This document shows positions 1 through 10,659 of a stretch of DNA of 64,000 bases, piece by piece. Positions within the stretch are counted from its first letter, which is position 1. Every line of letters begins with the position of its first letter. The notes beneath the pieces were generated by a model that was not told the origin of the DNA, ran no database searches, and was given only the letters and a program-made list of their open reading frames with translations. The position numbers and the translations under genes are program-made. This DNA is from Aquila chrysaetos chrysaetos (taxonomy: Eukaryota > Chordata > Aves > Accipitriformes > Accipitridae). Location of the stretch: assembly GCF_900496995.4 (NCBI RefSeq), contig NC_044013.1, forward strand, positions 43,599,554-43,663,553. Reading direction: 5' to 3'.

Positions 1-463
1 CTTGAAATGGTTAGACTGCAGGTAGCATGGACAGGCTGCTCTCACTTCCCAGCCTCTGCCAATTCTTTTGTGTATCTCCTCCTTAGCTGTTTCATTGACT
101 CTCACTTCGTATAAGCACTCCTTTGGAAAAGCAGGTAATATGAGTGTGGGGGCAGGATGGAAATGTCTTTGAGAAGCCCTCAAGGAACATCAGCTTGAGG
201 TGCTAAGGATGAGAAAGTAATAGATTGTCTCCTGGAACAGACTGTCCCATAACAACTGGATGGGCAACCACCATGGGGTATACTTAGAAGGGGGAAAAGG
301 TATGTCAAAACACTGCAACTGTTGAGAGGTTTAAGTTTCTTCATGGTCCAGGACAGGAGTCAGGGATTTACATGTTTTTGCTGTTGAACCCGTTAGTGTG
401 ACTCTTGGTGGCTGGTCAAAGGGGCTAGCCTAGAAGGTAAAAAGTACTGCACTCCAGACTTAC
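1..463 (-). other. XAF1 intron 3 (partial)
   Basis: Both strands were searched for the next Cys/His exon of XAF1 and none was convincing. No repeat was recognised. Confidence 0.5.
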
Positions 464-520
464 TTCATGATGCTCCAACTGGTACTGCTGCATGCTTTGG
501 TGACAAAGATTACATCTGAC
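464..520 (-). CDS. XAF1: XAF1 coding exon 3
   Basis: The acceptor CTTGTAG ends at 521 and the donor is GAA|GTAAGT at 463. The 57 nt are exactly 19 codons, phase 0 at both ends, and encode CNLCHQSMQQYQLEHH, which follows the C-x2-C ... L-x2-H pattern of the next XAF1 finger. Confidence 0.85.
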
Positions 521-3057
521 CTACAAGCAAAACATACAGCAGTTCATTGGGAGCATAGGAGGATGGTTAGTGCTTTCAAATGTCAATACAACTTCAAGCT
601 GCTGAGATGATCTTCCTGTCATTTTCATCCCAATCGTCAACAAGCTGTTGGTGAATTTTTGTTTCTCTGTCAGGCCTGAGCTGTGCTGATTAGATTTTGA
701 GGAAAACAGCTATCTGATGATTCTGCAGGAAGCTGTCATTCTGTGCAAGGATCCAGCTCTCAAAGATGCCCATGTGAAATGCAGTGTGATGTGAAATAAA
801 GACTGTGTATTCAAAATTTTGACTGAGGTTTAACTTAAAAGTATAGGTCTGATATTCAGCTAGTCTAAATTACCATAGCCCCTCTGAAAACATAGGTATG
901 CTAGTTTTCTATAGGTTTGCCATGAGAGCTACTCATGTGTTAAGTAACTGAAATCAACGGAATTGCTAAAACAATAGAATTAGTAAGACAGAATAAAAAG
1001 TCATGCCTGTGTATTCATGCTTCAACGTAGTACCTCTAGCTACAGGGTTCTTAATGCTATACTAAAAATGCTATTGCCTCACTATATGAAGAGCTGATAA
1101 ATTTACTCTGCCATTTCAGTTTTGTTAAAAAAGTGCATTGATGTCATAGCTTTGTACAAGCAAGGTTTATGCCAGATCAGGTACTCTCTGTCTTCCTCTA
1201 ATCAAATCATTTAACTTGCATGCTCTGGCTAATTCACAAGCACTACAAGCATGTATCCATACCTGATCTGTAGTTTGTATTGCTGAGGAAACTGAGATAC
1301 CACAGTGGAAGCTTTATTCTCTTAAGCTGAGTGTGCAATAAGATCAAAAGGTACTACTGTAACCAGGCCTGAAGGGTCATATCAGACCCTTACAGATTTT
1401 CTGGTCAAACAATTACAGAAGTTCAAATCTAGTTAATATAGAGCACAGTACCATGAACATACTACTTCAGGGCTGGCAGAACTTTTTGCCATTTGCGAGA
1501 AAACCCTGAAGAACATGTAGCATTCCTTACCTGCTTGTGTGCTTCTGTTTGATGGTCCTTCATATCCTTTTGGGCAACTGGTTCATCACATTTTGGACAG
1601 AGAGTGAGAAACCGCAAGCAGTGGGCCTCATGGAGAGAGAAATTGGCAGCAGACACATCTCGTTTACTGCCGAGCACATAAATGGGAGAGAGGGAAGAGT
1701 GAATGAGCTGGTGTGGTAGGTTGACCCTGGCCAGCAGCCAAGTACTCACACAGCTGCTCACTCACCACCACCCCACCACACACACAGTGGGACAGCGGGC
1801 GAAAACAGGAAGAATAGAAGTGAAAAAATTTGTAGGTTGAGATAAAGACAGTTTAATACTTGAAGGAAAGAGGTGGGGGAAAAACCAAGTGAAGCAAATG
1901 ACAACACTCACCACCTCCCACAGGCATACCTATGCCCAACCAGCCTTTGAACAATAGCCACCTTGGAAGCAAAAAAAACCCCCAACACCCCAACACTGTT
2001 CTTCTTCTTCTAATGCAGTTTTTATTCCTAAGCATGAGGTTACACAGCATGGAGTATCTCTATCTCTTTGGTCAGTTTGGGTCAGGTGTCCAGGCTGTGT
2101 CTCTTCCCAAACTCTTGCTCACCCACAGCTTACTCACTGCAGGGGGCAGAGTGGGGAAAAAGAGAAAACCTTAACAATCTGCAAGCACTGTTCAGCACTG
2201 GGTAAGCAATGGAATGGATTTCCTGTGGGAATGTGTCATCTCTGTCACCAGAATTTTTAAGAAATGTTTGGAGGCATCTATCAGAAGTTTTAGGCAAAGT
2301 TGGTCTGCCAAGGAGTCTGATCAGTGTGTAGCAACTGCTTTATTCAAAGCATCCCCACCAACCTTTTAGAACATAATGCACAGGCTCTCTTTGTGCAAGG
2401 CTAAGCATTGGTTTTCCTTGGTGACTACATAAAATTGAGGCTAAGCTCATGTTTAACCTTTCTAAGTTTGACTTCTTTTTTAATTGCAGTGCCTCACAGT
2501 CTTCGTTCATATAATTTGCCCAATGGCCTAGCTAGTTGAGACACACCAAACTACGCTATCCTCATGGCCCCTTTCGGTATTCTATTCTATGAGACATGGC
2601 CAATTACCCTGAAAAAACGAATATTTTATCACTTAACTGCAAATACAGAAACAGAAAGAAACATCACCCATGGGAGAAAACTGAGGCAGCTGCTGGGTTT
2701 GGCATGGTCCATGCACTGACTCCTCTGCCAGATACTGCAAAATTGCCCACAGTGATATTATGTAAAAAGAGAACATGCAGCATGGGAGAGGGCTATGGAA
2801 GAAATCGCTCCACAGCAAAGTAGCAAGAAAGCAGCAACCTGGAAATGTGAAAATGCATACAAAATATTTTTGTTTACTACTCAATGGCTAGTGTACAGCC
2901 CTCCTGCCGTGTGGTTCTTCCTCTTCTCCCCGTTACAGGAGACCTAGATAACGTTAAGGAAAATCCTAGAAAACTCTTGAAATCCCCATACTTTGTAGGG
3001 GTGGAGAGGAGTAAAGATCTCTTACCAATTTTTGCAGAACCTGCTCTCTTCTGTCAT
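464..3057 (-). CDS. XAF1: XAF1, XIAP-associated factor 1 (5' part, three coding exons; continues past the left edge)
   Basis: Coding pieces read on the minus strand are 3057-3026, 1666-1531 and 520-464, joined in frame with GT/AG borders. Exon 1 gives MTEESRFCKNC with the last Cys split across the intron. Exon 2 gives 45 residues including NFSLHEAHCLRFLTLCPKC. Exon 3 gives VRCNLCHQSMQQYQLEHHE. The Cys and His spacing is that of the N-terminal TRAF-type zinc fingers of XAF1, an interferon-induced protein known to antagonise XIAP and promote apoptosis. The total here is 75 residues; human XAF1 is about 300, so most of the gene lies left of the window. I found no further exon in bases 1-463. The position beside SLC13A5 matches human synteny. 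Intron 1 carries an LTR copy. An ISRE-like site lies about 55 bp upstream of the ATG. The product call is strong; transcript ends are not determined. Confidence 0.88.
1531..1666 (-). CDS. XAF1: XAF1 coding exon 2 (zinc-finger exon)
   Basis: The acceptor is CTCGGCAG ending at 1667 and the donor is CAG|GTAAGG at 1530. The 136 nt complete one split codon and add 45 residues containing the H-x3-C and C-x2-C zinc ligands typical of XAF1 and other TRAF-type fingers. The frame stays open past both ends, so an ORF caller gives wrong limits. Confidence 0.92.
1712..2212 (-). mobile_element. ERV-L-like solo LTR, degenerate, in XAF1 intron 1
   Basis: It begins TGTGGTAGGTTGACCCTGG and shares, in the same order, blocks with the copy at 55791-56334: GGTTGAGATAA-GACAGTTTA, the purine-rich stretch, GGTCA-CTGTCC-GGCTGTGTC, and the GCAAGCACTGTTCAGCA block. 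The right end is unclear, so 2212 is approximate. The inferred LTR sense is minus. It has no coding sequence. Confidence 0.7.
3026..3057 (-). CDS. XAF1: XAF1 coding exon 1
   Basis: ATG at 3057-3055 (minus) has A at -3. Ten codons plus two bases (TG) run to a GTAAGA donor at 3025. TG joins T at 1666 to make the Cys codon of CKNC. It is far too short for ORF-length searches. Confidence 0.85.
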
Positions 3058-3112
3058 TATTTTTCTTTTTATTCTGCTGGATATCCTTTCTTCTAAGAGC
3101 AGAGAGGAAAAA

Positions 3113-3128
3113 GAAATGAAACTGAAAG
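3113..3128 (-). promoter_or_regulatory. ISRE/IRF-binding-like element of XAF1
   Basis: The plus strand reads GAAATGAAACTGAAAG, containing GAAACTGAAA, a perfect match to the IRF/ISRE core GAAANNGAAA. It lies 56 bp upstream of the XAF1 ATG. Human XAF1 is known to be interferon-inducible through a proximal IRF site, so position and motif agree. Binding itself is inferred. Confidence 0.75.
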
Positions 3129-3265
3129 CCTCTGTTGTAATAACTCCACCCCAAACAGCTGCTTAGCCAAAAATTCTTTAAAGGAGAAACAGCAGCATTG
3201 CCAGGCAAGTATTAGTTTTTAGTGTGAGTTCCACTTACAGGTTAGTTCGCTAGTTCTTAGAGGAA

Positions 3266-3754
3266 TGTCCTGGTTTCAGCTGGGTTAGAGTTAATTTTCT
3301 TCCTAGTAGCTGGTATAGTGTTATGCTTTGGATTTTGTATGAGGATAATGTTGATAACACACTGATGTTTTCAGTTGTTGCTAAGTAGCGCTTATCCTAA
3401 GTCAAGGATTTTTCAGTTTCCCATGCTCTGCCAGCCAGGTGCACAAGAAGCTGGGAGGGAGCATAGCCAGGACAGCTGACCCGAACTAGCCAAAGGGATA
3501 TTCCATACCACAGACCATCACACTCAGTATATAAACTGGGGGGAGATGGCCAGGAGGGGCGGATCGCTGCTCGGGCATTGGTCAGCAGGTGGTGAGCAAT
3601 TGCTTAGTGCATCACTTGTCTTTCCTGGGCTTTATTTCTCTCTCTTTTTGTTATCTTCCTTTTCCCTGATTCTCCTCCCCATCCCACTGGGTGGGGGAGG
3701 AGTGAGCGAGTGGCTGCGTGGTGCTTAGTTGCCAGCTAAGGTTAAACCACAACA
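3266..3754 (+). mobile_element. ERV-L-like solo LTR with 5-bp target-site duplication
   Basis: It starts TGTCCTGGTTTCAGCTGGG and ends GGTTAAACCACAACA (TG...CA ends). Flanks are AGGAA at 3261-3265 and AGGAA at 3755-3759, a perfect 5-bp duplication as expected for class III ERV-L elements. A TATATAAA box is at 3528-3535, directed rightward. Compared with the minus-strand copies it lacks the block that carries ATTAAA and the GGTTGAGATAA complement, so its own poly(A) region is deleted. No internal retroviral genes are present. It begins about 140 bp beyond the XAF1 ISRE. Confidence 0.9.
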
Positions 3755-3759
3755 AGGAA

Positions 3760-6700
3760 CTACAGGGTGTCACTTTCCTTCTTTCCCAAATAAGTTTAAT
3801 TTACAGTAGCTGGTTTACGCAGCAGGCAAGGTTGCTGCCTGGAGCTGCCCGAAGCAGTCGGGGACAGAGGTGTTCCTGCACCTGCACCTCTGGAGGGGTG
3901 GTCACGGTGGTATCCAGCCTCAAAACCCACCTTGGCCTCCCTGGGGCAATGCTGTCCCACTCAGACAAAAACACCCAGCTAGCGGAGAGGAAATGTTTGT
4001 CCACCATCACCATGGGGGAGAAACCCAGCAGTGGTCCTCCAGCCTCACTTCACCCAGCAGCTTGGCTGCTCAGCCTTGCCCCAGCAGACTCCCAGACCCC
4101 ACTGTTTCCCCAGGGACCCTCGGATCGCTTCAGGGTACCTCTGTATGTGCAAGGTGAAATCTCCAGCCTGCATTAATCAGCTTTGCCTTTTCTCCCCAGT
4201 GATATTCTGTCATGGTTGGGACTGACCAACAGCACTAGAGGCCCCAGGTGCAGCAGGTCCTGCCTGTCGCTGGACCTCAGCCGGGGGTCATACAGCTCTA
4301 CATTTTTACATAGGGAACTTCAGAAGAAAGGTAAGTTAGAGATAAAAAGGAACAGAACTTCACGTTTTCATTTCAATGTCAATACCAGTATGTCCAGGAT
4401 TTTCTGACGGAAGGCCTAGCATTCCTTGTACCTGCTACTACAACTGATCCCTTACAGCAGTATGACGCAAGCGGCTCTTCTCTGATGTTGGTGTGGAACA
4501 ACGAGATACAGCAGATGCAGAAAATACGAACTGAACTTCTTAGTCAGTAAAACGGGGACAATAATAGTAATTCTTCTACTTTGCAGAGGTATTAGGAAGA
4601 ATCATTCACTAGTATTTGCATAATGTATTGTAATGCCATACACAACAGATGTCCCAGATGTTACTCAGAAGTTGGTGTGGTTCATTTCCCATCCAAACAA
4701 GCCCCTTCTGCCCCCATTTTTCTCTGGGAAAAATAAAAGAAAAAGAAGAAAAAGGAAGCCCAATAAGCCATTATTTAGACCTGGGAATAATGAGTGTTTA
4801 TCTGGATTTTGTAACACAAATTATGTAATGAACCAGAGAAAAGGCTTTTGAACAAATATGTTAATGAGATGGCAGCTAAGGGAGAGGTTACAGAGTTGCC
4901 AATTCCAAATAAAATTTTTTAATGTGATTTTCTTTTGTTCTTTTTTTCTTTTGTAGTCATTAGCCTGCACAGCATTTGAATGTGCTTTGGGGCTTCATGC
5001 AAACTGTATGGGAAATACCAATTCTAGGTCAAGAAATCCTGATCAGCAGCACACACTGACTGAGAAAACCCCACTGACTCAAAATTCATAATGAGGGCTT
5101 TTATGTAGAAAGTTGTTGGGCACAGAGATTGTACTGAAAGGACTGTTCGTTCAGAGTCTCAAAAGCTTTTCTTGGAAAAATATCAGATGCTCCACTGGGA
5201 ACTTAGTTGAAAGATACTCCTAAAGCAACACAGTGGACTGGCAGTGGCTGGAAAGTACTGATTGGAGGGAAAACAGAAAGTAATGAAACAGTGATTTTCT
5301 CTGAATGCCTGTAATAACTCTTTCAATTTAAATTCTGTGTAAACCTTCCAGTGCATAACATTATTGTACAAGACCTCTTCTAGGCATCTTTTTAAGTCAA
5401 GCATCACATAGAGGTAAGTTCTCAGCTGGTTGTTTTTTAAATGTGATTTTCAAAAGCCTGGGTAGAAGACACTTCTTTTTCTGCTAAGTCCTAGAATGTC
5501 TCAGGGTCAGTTGTTTTCATTTTTGTTTCTCAGTGTCAAGTATGATAGGTCTTACAGTCCTTGTTTAATATAATTTTGTTAAAACTTCTGTACCTCTGGG
5601 TGTTGCATGGAGCCTGCAACATGAAAGAACTTTAAAAAGAATGTGAGGAGAGTTTTTTGTCTTGAGAGGGAATGGCACTTATCTAGGTCAAATGGACTGC
5701 TTTAAAACAGGCAAACTGTACTTGTGTGCTTGGACAGCATTTGAATTAGAGGCAGAATATATGTATATCTGTAATTAAATGAATCATCTGCTACCTGTAA
5801 AGCCTCCTTGCCACAGACCATTACTATCCAGCAATAACAGGAGTAACTGGGATGATTGGCTTGTAGTGAATAAGATATATCAGAAAAGCATCTTCTTGGG
5901 AATGACCTAAACTATACTAAAATCTTTATTTTTCCAATTTTTCCACCTGGACTGATGACCCTGGAATTCCTACCTTCCAAAAGGACTTGATTTCTAGTCC
6001 CTTTCTACTAATGCAAACAATGCAGGTCAGCCTTTGTTAACTAGTCTTCAGCAGTGTTCCACTTCAGAGTGGAACTCTTTACAGTGGCTCACATCATTGA
6101 ATCTGTTAGCTGAAGTGCAAAAGGGAAGATTGCAAGACTCTGTCTGTGGCTTGACAAGGCTGTCAAGCTCATCTATGAATTTACTGTCTCAAAAGGTGCA
6201 GCTGTTCCTGTCCCAGCTGTTACTGTTCCCAGCCATAAGTGTCCCAGTCTATTAGGCTGGCTCTAGTGCTCACTGAACACTTCATTGAACTTATTCAGCT
6301 CACTAACTCAGCAGAAAAATGTTCTGCTTTCTTTGTCAAGTTAAACTCCAATGAGCCCCAGAGCCACCAGCTGAGAAACAGCAAGAAAGCCAGGGCAGGT
6401 CAGTGGCCGTGAGCCATGAGGTGGGCTTGGCTCTGTTACTGCATCATACCCTTGGTTCTTGATATGCTTTAAAATACCTGTGTTTATTAGGGTAGCACAG
6501 CAGCAAATGGGAGCAGTGGTATCTAGTAACCAGGGAAAGGGATTCAGGCACAAGAGACCTGATTCAGCTCCTGGTTCCACTTCATGTCACCAGCCAAGCC
6601 TAAAGTCTCTTTGTAACACAAAGATTTGAGTTCCTTTGTAAGCTGATTTGAAACTTACTACCAAGAAGAACAAGTGCAGCATATTATTCAATGTTAGGGT

Positions 6701-9700
6701 ATCAAAATTTAGTCCAAAGGCTGCTTCGATCTCCCACTTCTAAATGGTGTCTGCAACAAAAAGCTAATTTTACCTACTGTCTTTAAAGCAGTAGTTAAAG
6801 ACCCTGAAACCACACATCTCACATACATATTTGTAAATACTGCTCTGGTCTCTGTTATGTTCGGAGCAGTACAGACTGAAGGAAAGGATTCTTTTTTCCT
6901 GAAGGCCTGCAGTTAGCGCTCAATTAGCATGAGCTGAATTTCAGGCTGTGGGAGGTTTTTGTTTGAATGCTCTCTTTGAACCATCTAAAACTCCTCCTGC
7001 TGGAGGTTTTGCAAGCACGACAGGCTCTCTGCAGCTTCCTTTTGCCCGGCTGTCAGACTAGTTCTGTAAGGCAGCCAAAGCTTTGTCTGCCGCCTTCTTG
7101 GCACAGTGAAGAGGAAGCTCATGGGCAAATTATGTGAAAGACCTGCCATTCCTGTAGCACCCTCATATCCAGCCAGTGCCAAATGTATCTGAGTTGTAAG
7201 CATAGATTGAGGGAGACCGGGAACAGCTGGAAGACTTGCGAAATCGAACATGCTCCTCTGTGCTTCTCTCTGTTGGTGGATGCTGATCCCTTAGAGAGCA
7301 GTGCCTAGCCTTGGCCTGCAGTGTAAACTGCTCTCTTCCCCCATTTCATCCAATCATGCTCTCCCCTTCCTGCATCCTGACTCTGCATTGTACAGCTTTT
7401 CCACCTCCTTATCTGAAAGTAGGCATCTTCTCTCTTGTCCTCACTCAGTATTCTTCATCCTGCCCATGTTGCTGCTGTTTGTGATGATATGTGAATATGT
7501 GGTTCTAACGTCTGGATTCAGTCAACTTCTTGGCCTCCTGGTTCTTGCAGTAGAGCATGAATAGGCACATGTAAACCTCCAACGGTTTATAAAATAGTGA
7601 TAGACGTATCTTAAATATGAAGTGTGCAGTGGCAGGATGGCTGGAGCAAGGGAGTAGTAAGGTCAGAATTTACCTTTCAAGATTACAGGTTCAGTTCAGT
7701 GCAGGACTTTGTCCTTGCTGCTCTGCAACAGCCAGCTGCTTTGCTTGGGTTTAGCTGAATTCCTAGCAGACTTCCACAGGAACTGTAGTTGGCACTAATT
7801 CGATTTCTTCTCAGCAGAGTCAGCACAGACATTTTTCATGAACAAATATTTCACACGCGCTCCAACAAACCAACCTGCTCTCCTCCTGAAGCAAACATCT
7901 AGAAAAGGAGCCTACTTTTGCAAAAAAAAAAAAAAGTAAAGAAATGAAAGTTGCTTATTTCCATGGTCCCAGCTTTTGCTTTAGTCAAAGTACTGGGAAT
8001 GCCTTTCAATTTAGGTTTCTAAACTCAGTTTATCAGTGGTGGTCTTGATTCATGAAAAGATTACAGTTGCTTAGTTTGGGACCTGGGTCCCAGATAAAAA
8101 CATGCTCAGATAAAGGAGATTCAGACATACTTTCTTTCAAATCTGGACTCAATGTTATTCCTAGAGCTCCCTCTCTCATTCAACCGGTATTGACTAGGCA
8201 GCTCCACCAGAAGAAGTGGGAAGTGGGTATTTATCTCTACGGGTGAGGGACTTGCTGGTTTCGATTGACACCTCCCTGTTTTCCTCCTTTGCTCCTTCCT
8301 TTCTGATCTATAATCTTGTGCGACGCCTGCACTGTCTTATGCCTGTCCCAAGTCAACTGTTCCTAAGAACCCTAGGGAACACTGTGTTTCTCACATCCCT
8401 CCCCTTCTCCTCCCAAGGGTACACCCTTCTGCTTGACAGTTGCTGTATGAACAGCAAAAGTGGGTACTCCACTGTCTTTCAATCTGATTTCCTATTATTC
8501 AGGTGCTTGTTCTTTTCCGTGAATCCTTTTTCTGTTTTGTTCCGTATCATAGAATGTACTTTGCATGGCACACTGAAGGCAAGTTTCCAATAATTCTGTA
8601 CAATAAGGAAATATTGATTCCCTTCGCTGTATTTGACAAAAAAGGATGCTGAGGCATGGACTGTGTAATTGAATTGCCCACAGGAGTCCCTGATCTCATT
8701 CCCAGGTACAGCAACCAGGTCTCCTTTCACAGGATTAGTCCATCTAAAGGTATCAACACATGTTCATGGCCTTTCTCTTTATTTTCTCTTTTCTGCACTG
8801 CATCTCATTTAAACAAGAAGACAGCAAATCGTATTTGTACTGGTCTATCAAAGTGAACCTTAGTACAACTCCTTTAGAGTTAACTCTTTGCATTTTCTTA
8901 TTTAAGTGCTTGTCGTCCTTTTTCTTTGTTGACTAGGGACCATTTTTTCATTGGAGACTGGCCACAAGAATGCAAGTTTTAGCCAATTCCCCACTTTCTG
9001 CTAGGCTTTGCACTGCTGTGAAGTTTCCTTTGTGTTGGTAAGTTACCCAGAGGGACTGCTGCTAAAGGTTTGAAGATTTGGAATCTGTCCAGATCCGGTT
9101 GGCTACTATTTTCCTTAGTGGACATTCACTGCTTTTACAAACAGAACAGTAACATTGGAGTGTCTTGTTTTGAACTTCTGTCACTCAAGTTCCTCTGGTC
9201 AGCAGAGGACAAATAGTGCAAGCTGTAGTCAGAGCCACCTCATTACTTGCTGTGAAATCTGAAATTCATTATTTCTGTGAGTAACTGCTTGGTAAGACTG
9301 TACTAAGAGGCTGTAGGATCAAAGTATCAAGATATGATTTATGCTGCCTTCAATTTCAGGTGGCTGTTGACATCCCAGAAGCAGAACCTAAAATATCAAC
9401 AAATTTTTTGTCTTTGGTCTAGTTTTCAGTCCCTCCAGTTGTTCCTTTCTGCCATCTTGATAGTGGTTGCCACCCTTTCAGTAGTGCCATCACTTCTGAT
9501 TCTGATTCTGTGGCTACATGGTAGACCAAATCACTGACATGAAGGACATTTAAAAAAACCTTTCAAGTTAACCTTTCTGGGTTATTTTTAACCCAGATCG
9601 CAGACACACAATCCCTCAAAATAACAGGCAGTGAAAGACAGCCATGCATGCCTGCACAGACCTTTGTTTCGGGGAGACCCGCACTGTGGTTTTAACTCTC

Positions 9701-10020
9701 CATTTCCCTAAAGGAGCTCAGTCCTTCCTCACCACTGTGTAAATGAGTGAGAGATGATCCTCCCTTGGCATCATCAGCACGTCCTGAAGGTCCAGCACCT
9801 GAGAGAAGCCGTGTGTCAGCACTTTGGTCACTGCTTATAATATGCATTATGAGAATCCGTGCTTACCGGCAACTTTCTGTAGGCACTATCAGTGGGGAGA
9901 TTTTTCTTAAAACATTCTCGCAACTGGTGTGATGGCTTGATACGCAGCCGTTAAGCAGCTTTCCTTGTTCATAGAAGGTCTGCAGAAGCATGAGCACAGA
10001 GGTGGACGTAAGGAGCGGGG
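3760..10020. other. Intergenic region between XAF1 and SLC13A5
   Basis: No exon, RNA gene or clear repeat was recognised. Open frames are short and have no family resemblance. An A-run lies at 7921-7933. Confidence 0.55.
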
Positions 10021-10029
10021 AAATGCCCC

Positions 10030-10554
10030 ATGTTATGTCCCGGCGCCCACATGACGGAGGGGCCGGCGGATCCTGGCTTGGTCCGGGTCAGGCTGAGGAG
10101 ATCTCCCGGGCGTCGGAGAAGGGGCTTGCGGACACGGCGTCCTCCTGGGCTGCTGCCGGCCGCCCGTGGGGAGGGAGGGACGTCGCACGGCGGGGCAGGG
10201 GCGCTGGGCTGGCGGCAGGCCGGCGGCTCTGCTGCGGCTCGCTCGTTCCTGATCCGTGCCTGCACCGCTACCCGGCCGCCCGGCCCCCCGCCAGGGCGGG
10301 AGCGAGCCCGGTGTCCCGCCAGGGCGGGAGCAGCCGGCCCCCCGCCAGGGCGGGAGCGAGCCCGGTGTCCCGCCGGGGCGGGAGCGGCCGGCCTCCCTCC
10401 GGGCGCGGGCGGGCCCGGTGTCCCGTCAAGGGCGCGGGCGGGTCGTGTCGCCCCCCGCCATGTCCCTCCCGCCGCGGCCCCGCCGCCCCGTACTTAAGGC
10501 GGCAGCGGCGGGCGCGGCTCCTGCTCGCGCCCTGACCGTGTATCCCCACAGAAG
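10030..10554 (+). promoter_or_regulatory. CpG-rich promoter of SLC13A5
   Basis: Base composition turns abruptly to very high G+C with many CpGs and GGGCGGG (Sp1-type) boxes, extending through exon 1 to about 11.0 kb. A weak TATA-like TACTTAA lies at 10491-10497, about 60 bp before the ATG. The transcription start is not visible. Confidence 0.6.
10281..10442. repeat. GC-rich tandem repeat, 54-bp unit, three copies
   Basis: Units begin at 10281, 10335 and 10389 with CGGCCCCCCGCCAGGGCGGG or a close variant. Copies 1 and 2 are nearly identical and copy 3 is diverged. Each unit holds two GGGCGGG-type boxes. Because 54 is a multiple of 3, it makes long open frames that are not genes. Confidence 0.9.
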
Positions 10555-10659
10555 ATGGCCCCGACGTGCTTGCGGCCCCTGCTGAGGTACCGGTCCTTCG
10601 CCATCCTCTTCCTCACGCCGCTGCTGCTGCTGCCGCTGCCGGTCGCCGTGCCGACGCCG
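10555..10659 (+). CDS. SLC13A5: SLC13A5 exon 1 (coding)
   Basis: 35 codons from ATG to CCG|GTAAGT, encoding the N-terminus and first hydrophobic helix. Phase 0 end. Confidence 0.92.

Noticed and set aside
1-140. Open minus-strand frame after a possible acceptor near 116-126, considered as XAF1 exon 4
   Set aside because: It starts with Glu-Cys but lacks the further Cys/His ligands expected of the next finger, and the donor is unclear.
3266-3754. Possibility of a full endogenous provirus near the LTR copies
   Set aside because: No gag, pol or env-like reading frames lie next to any of the four copies, and the copies at 3266 and 53851 have matching or near-matching target duplications directly at their ends, so they are solo LTRs.
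8216-8593. 125-codon plus-strand open frame upstream of SLC13A5
   Set aside because: Hydrophobic but without a family pattern; no promoter or splice signals recognised.
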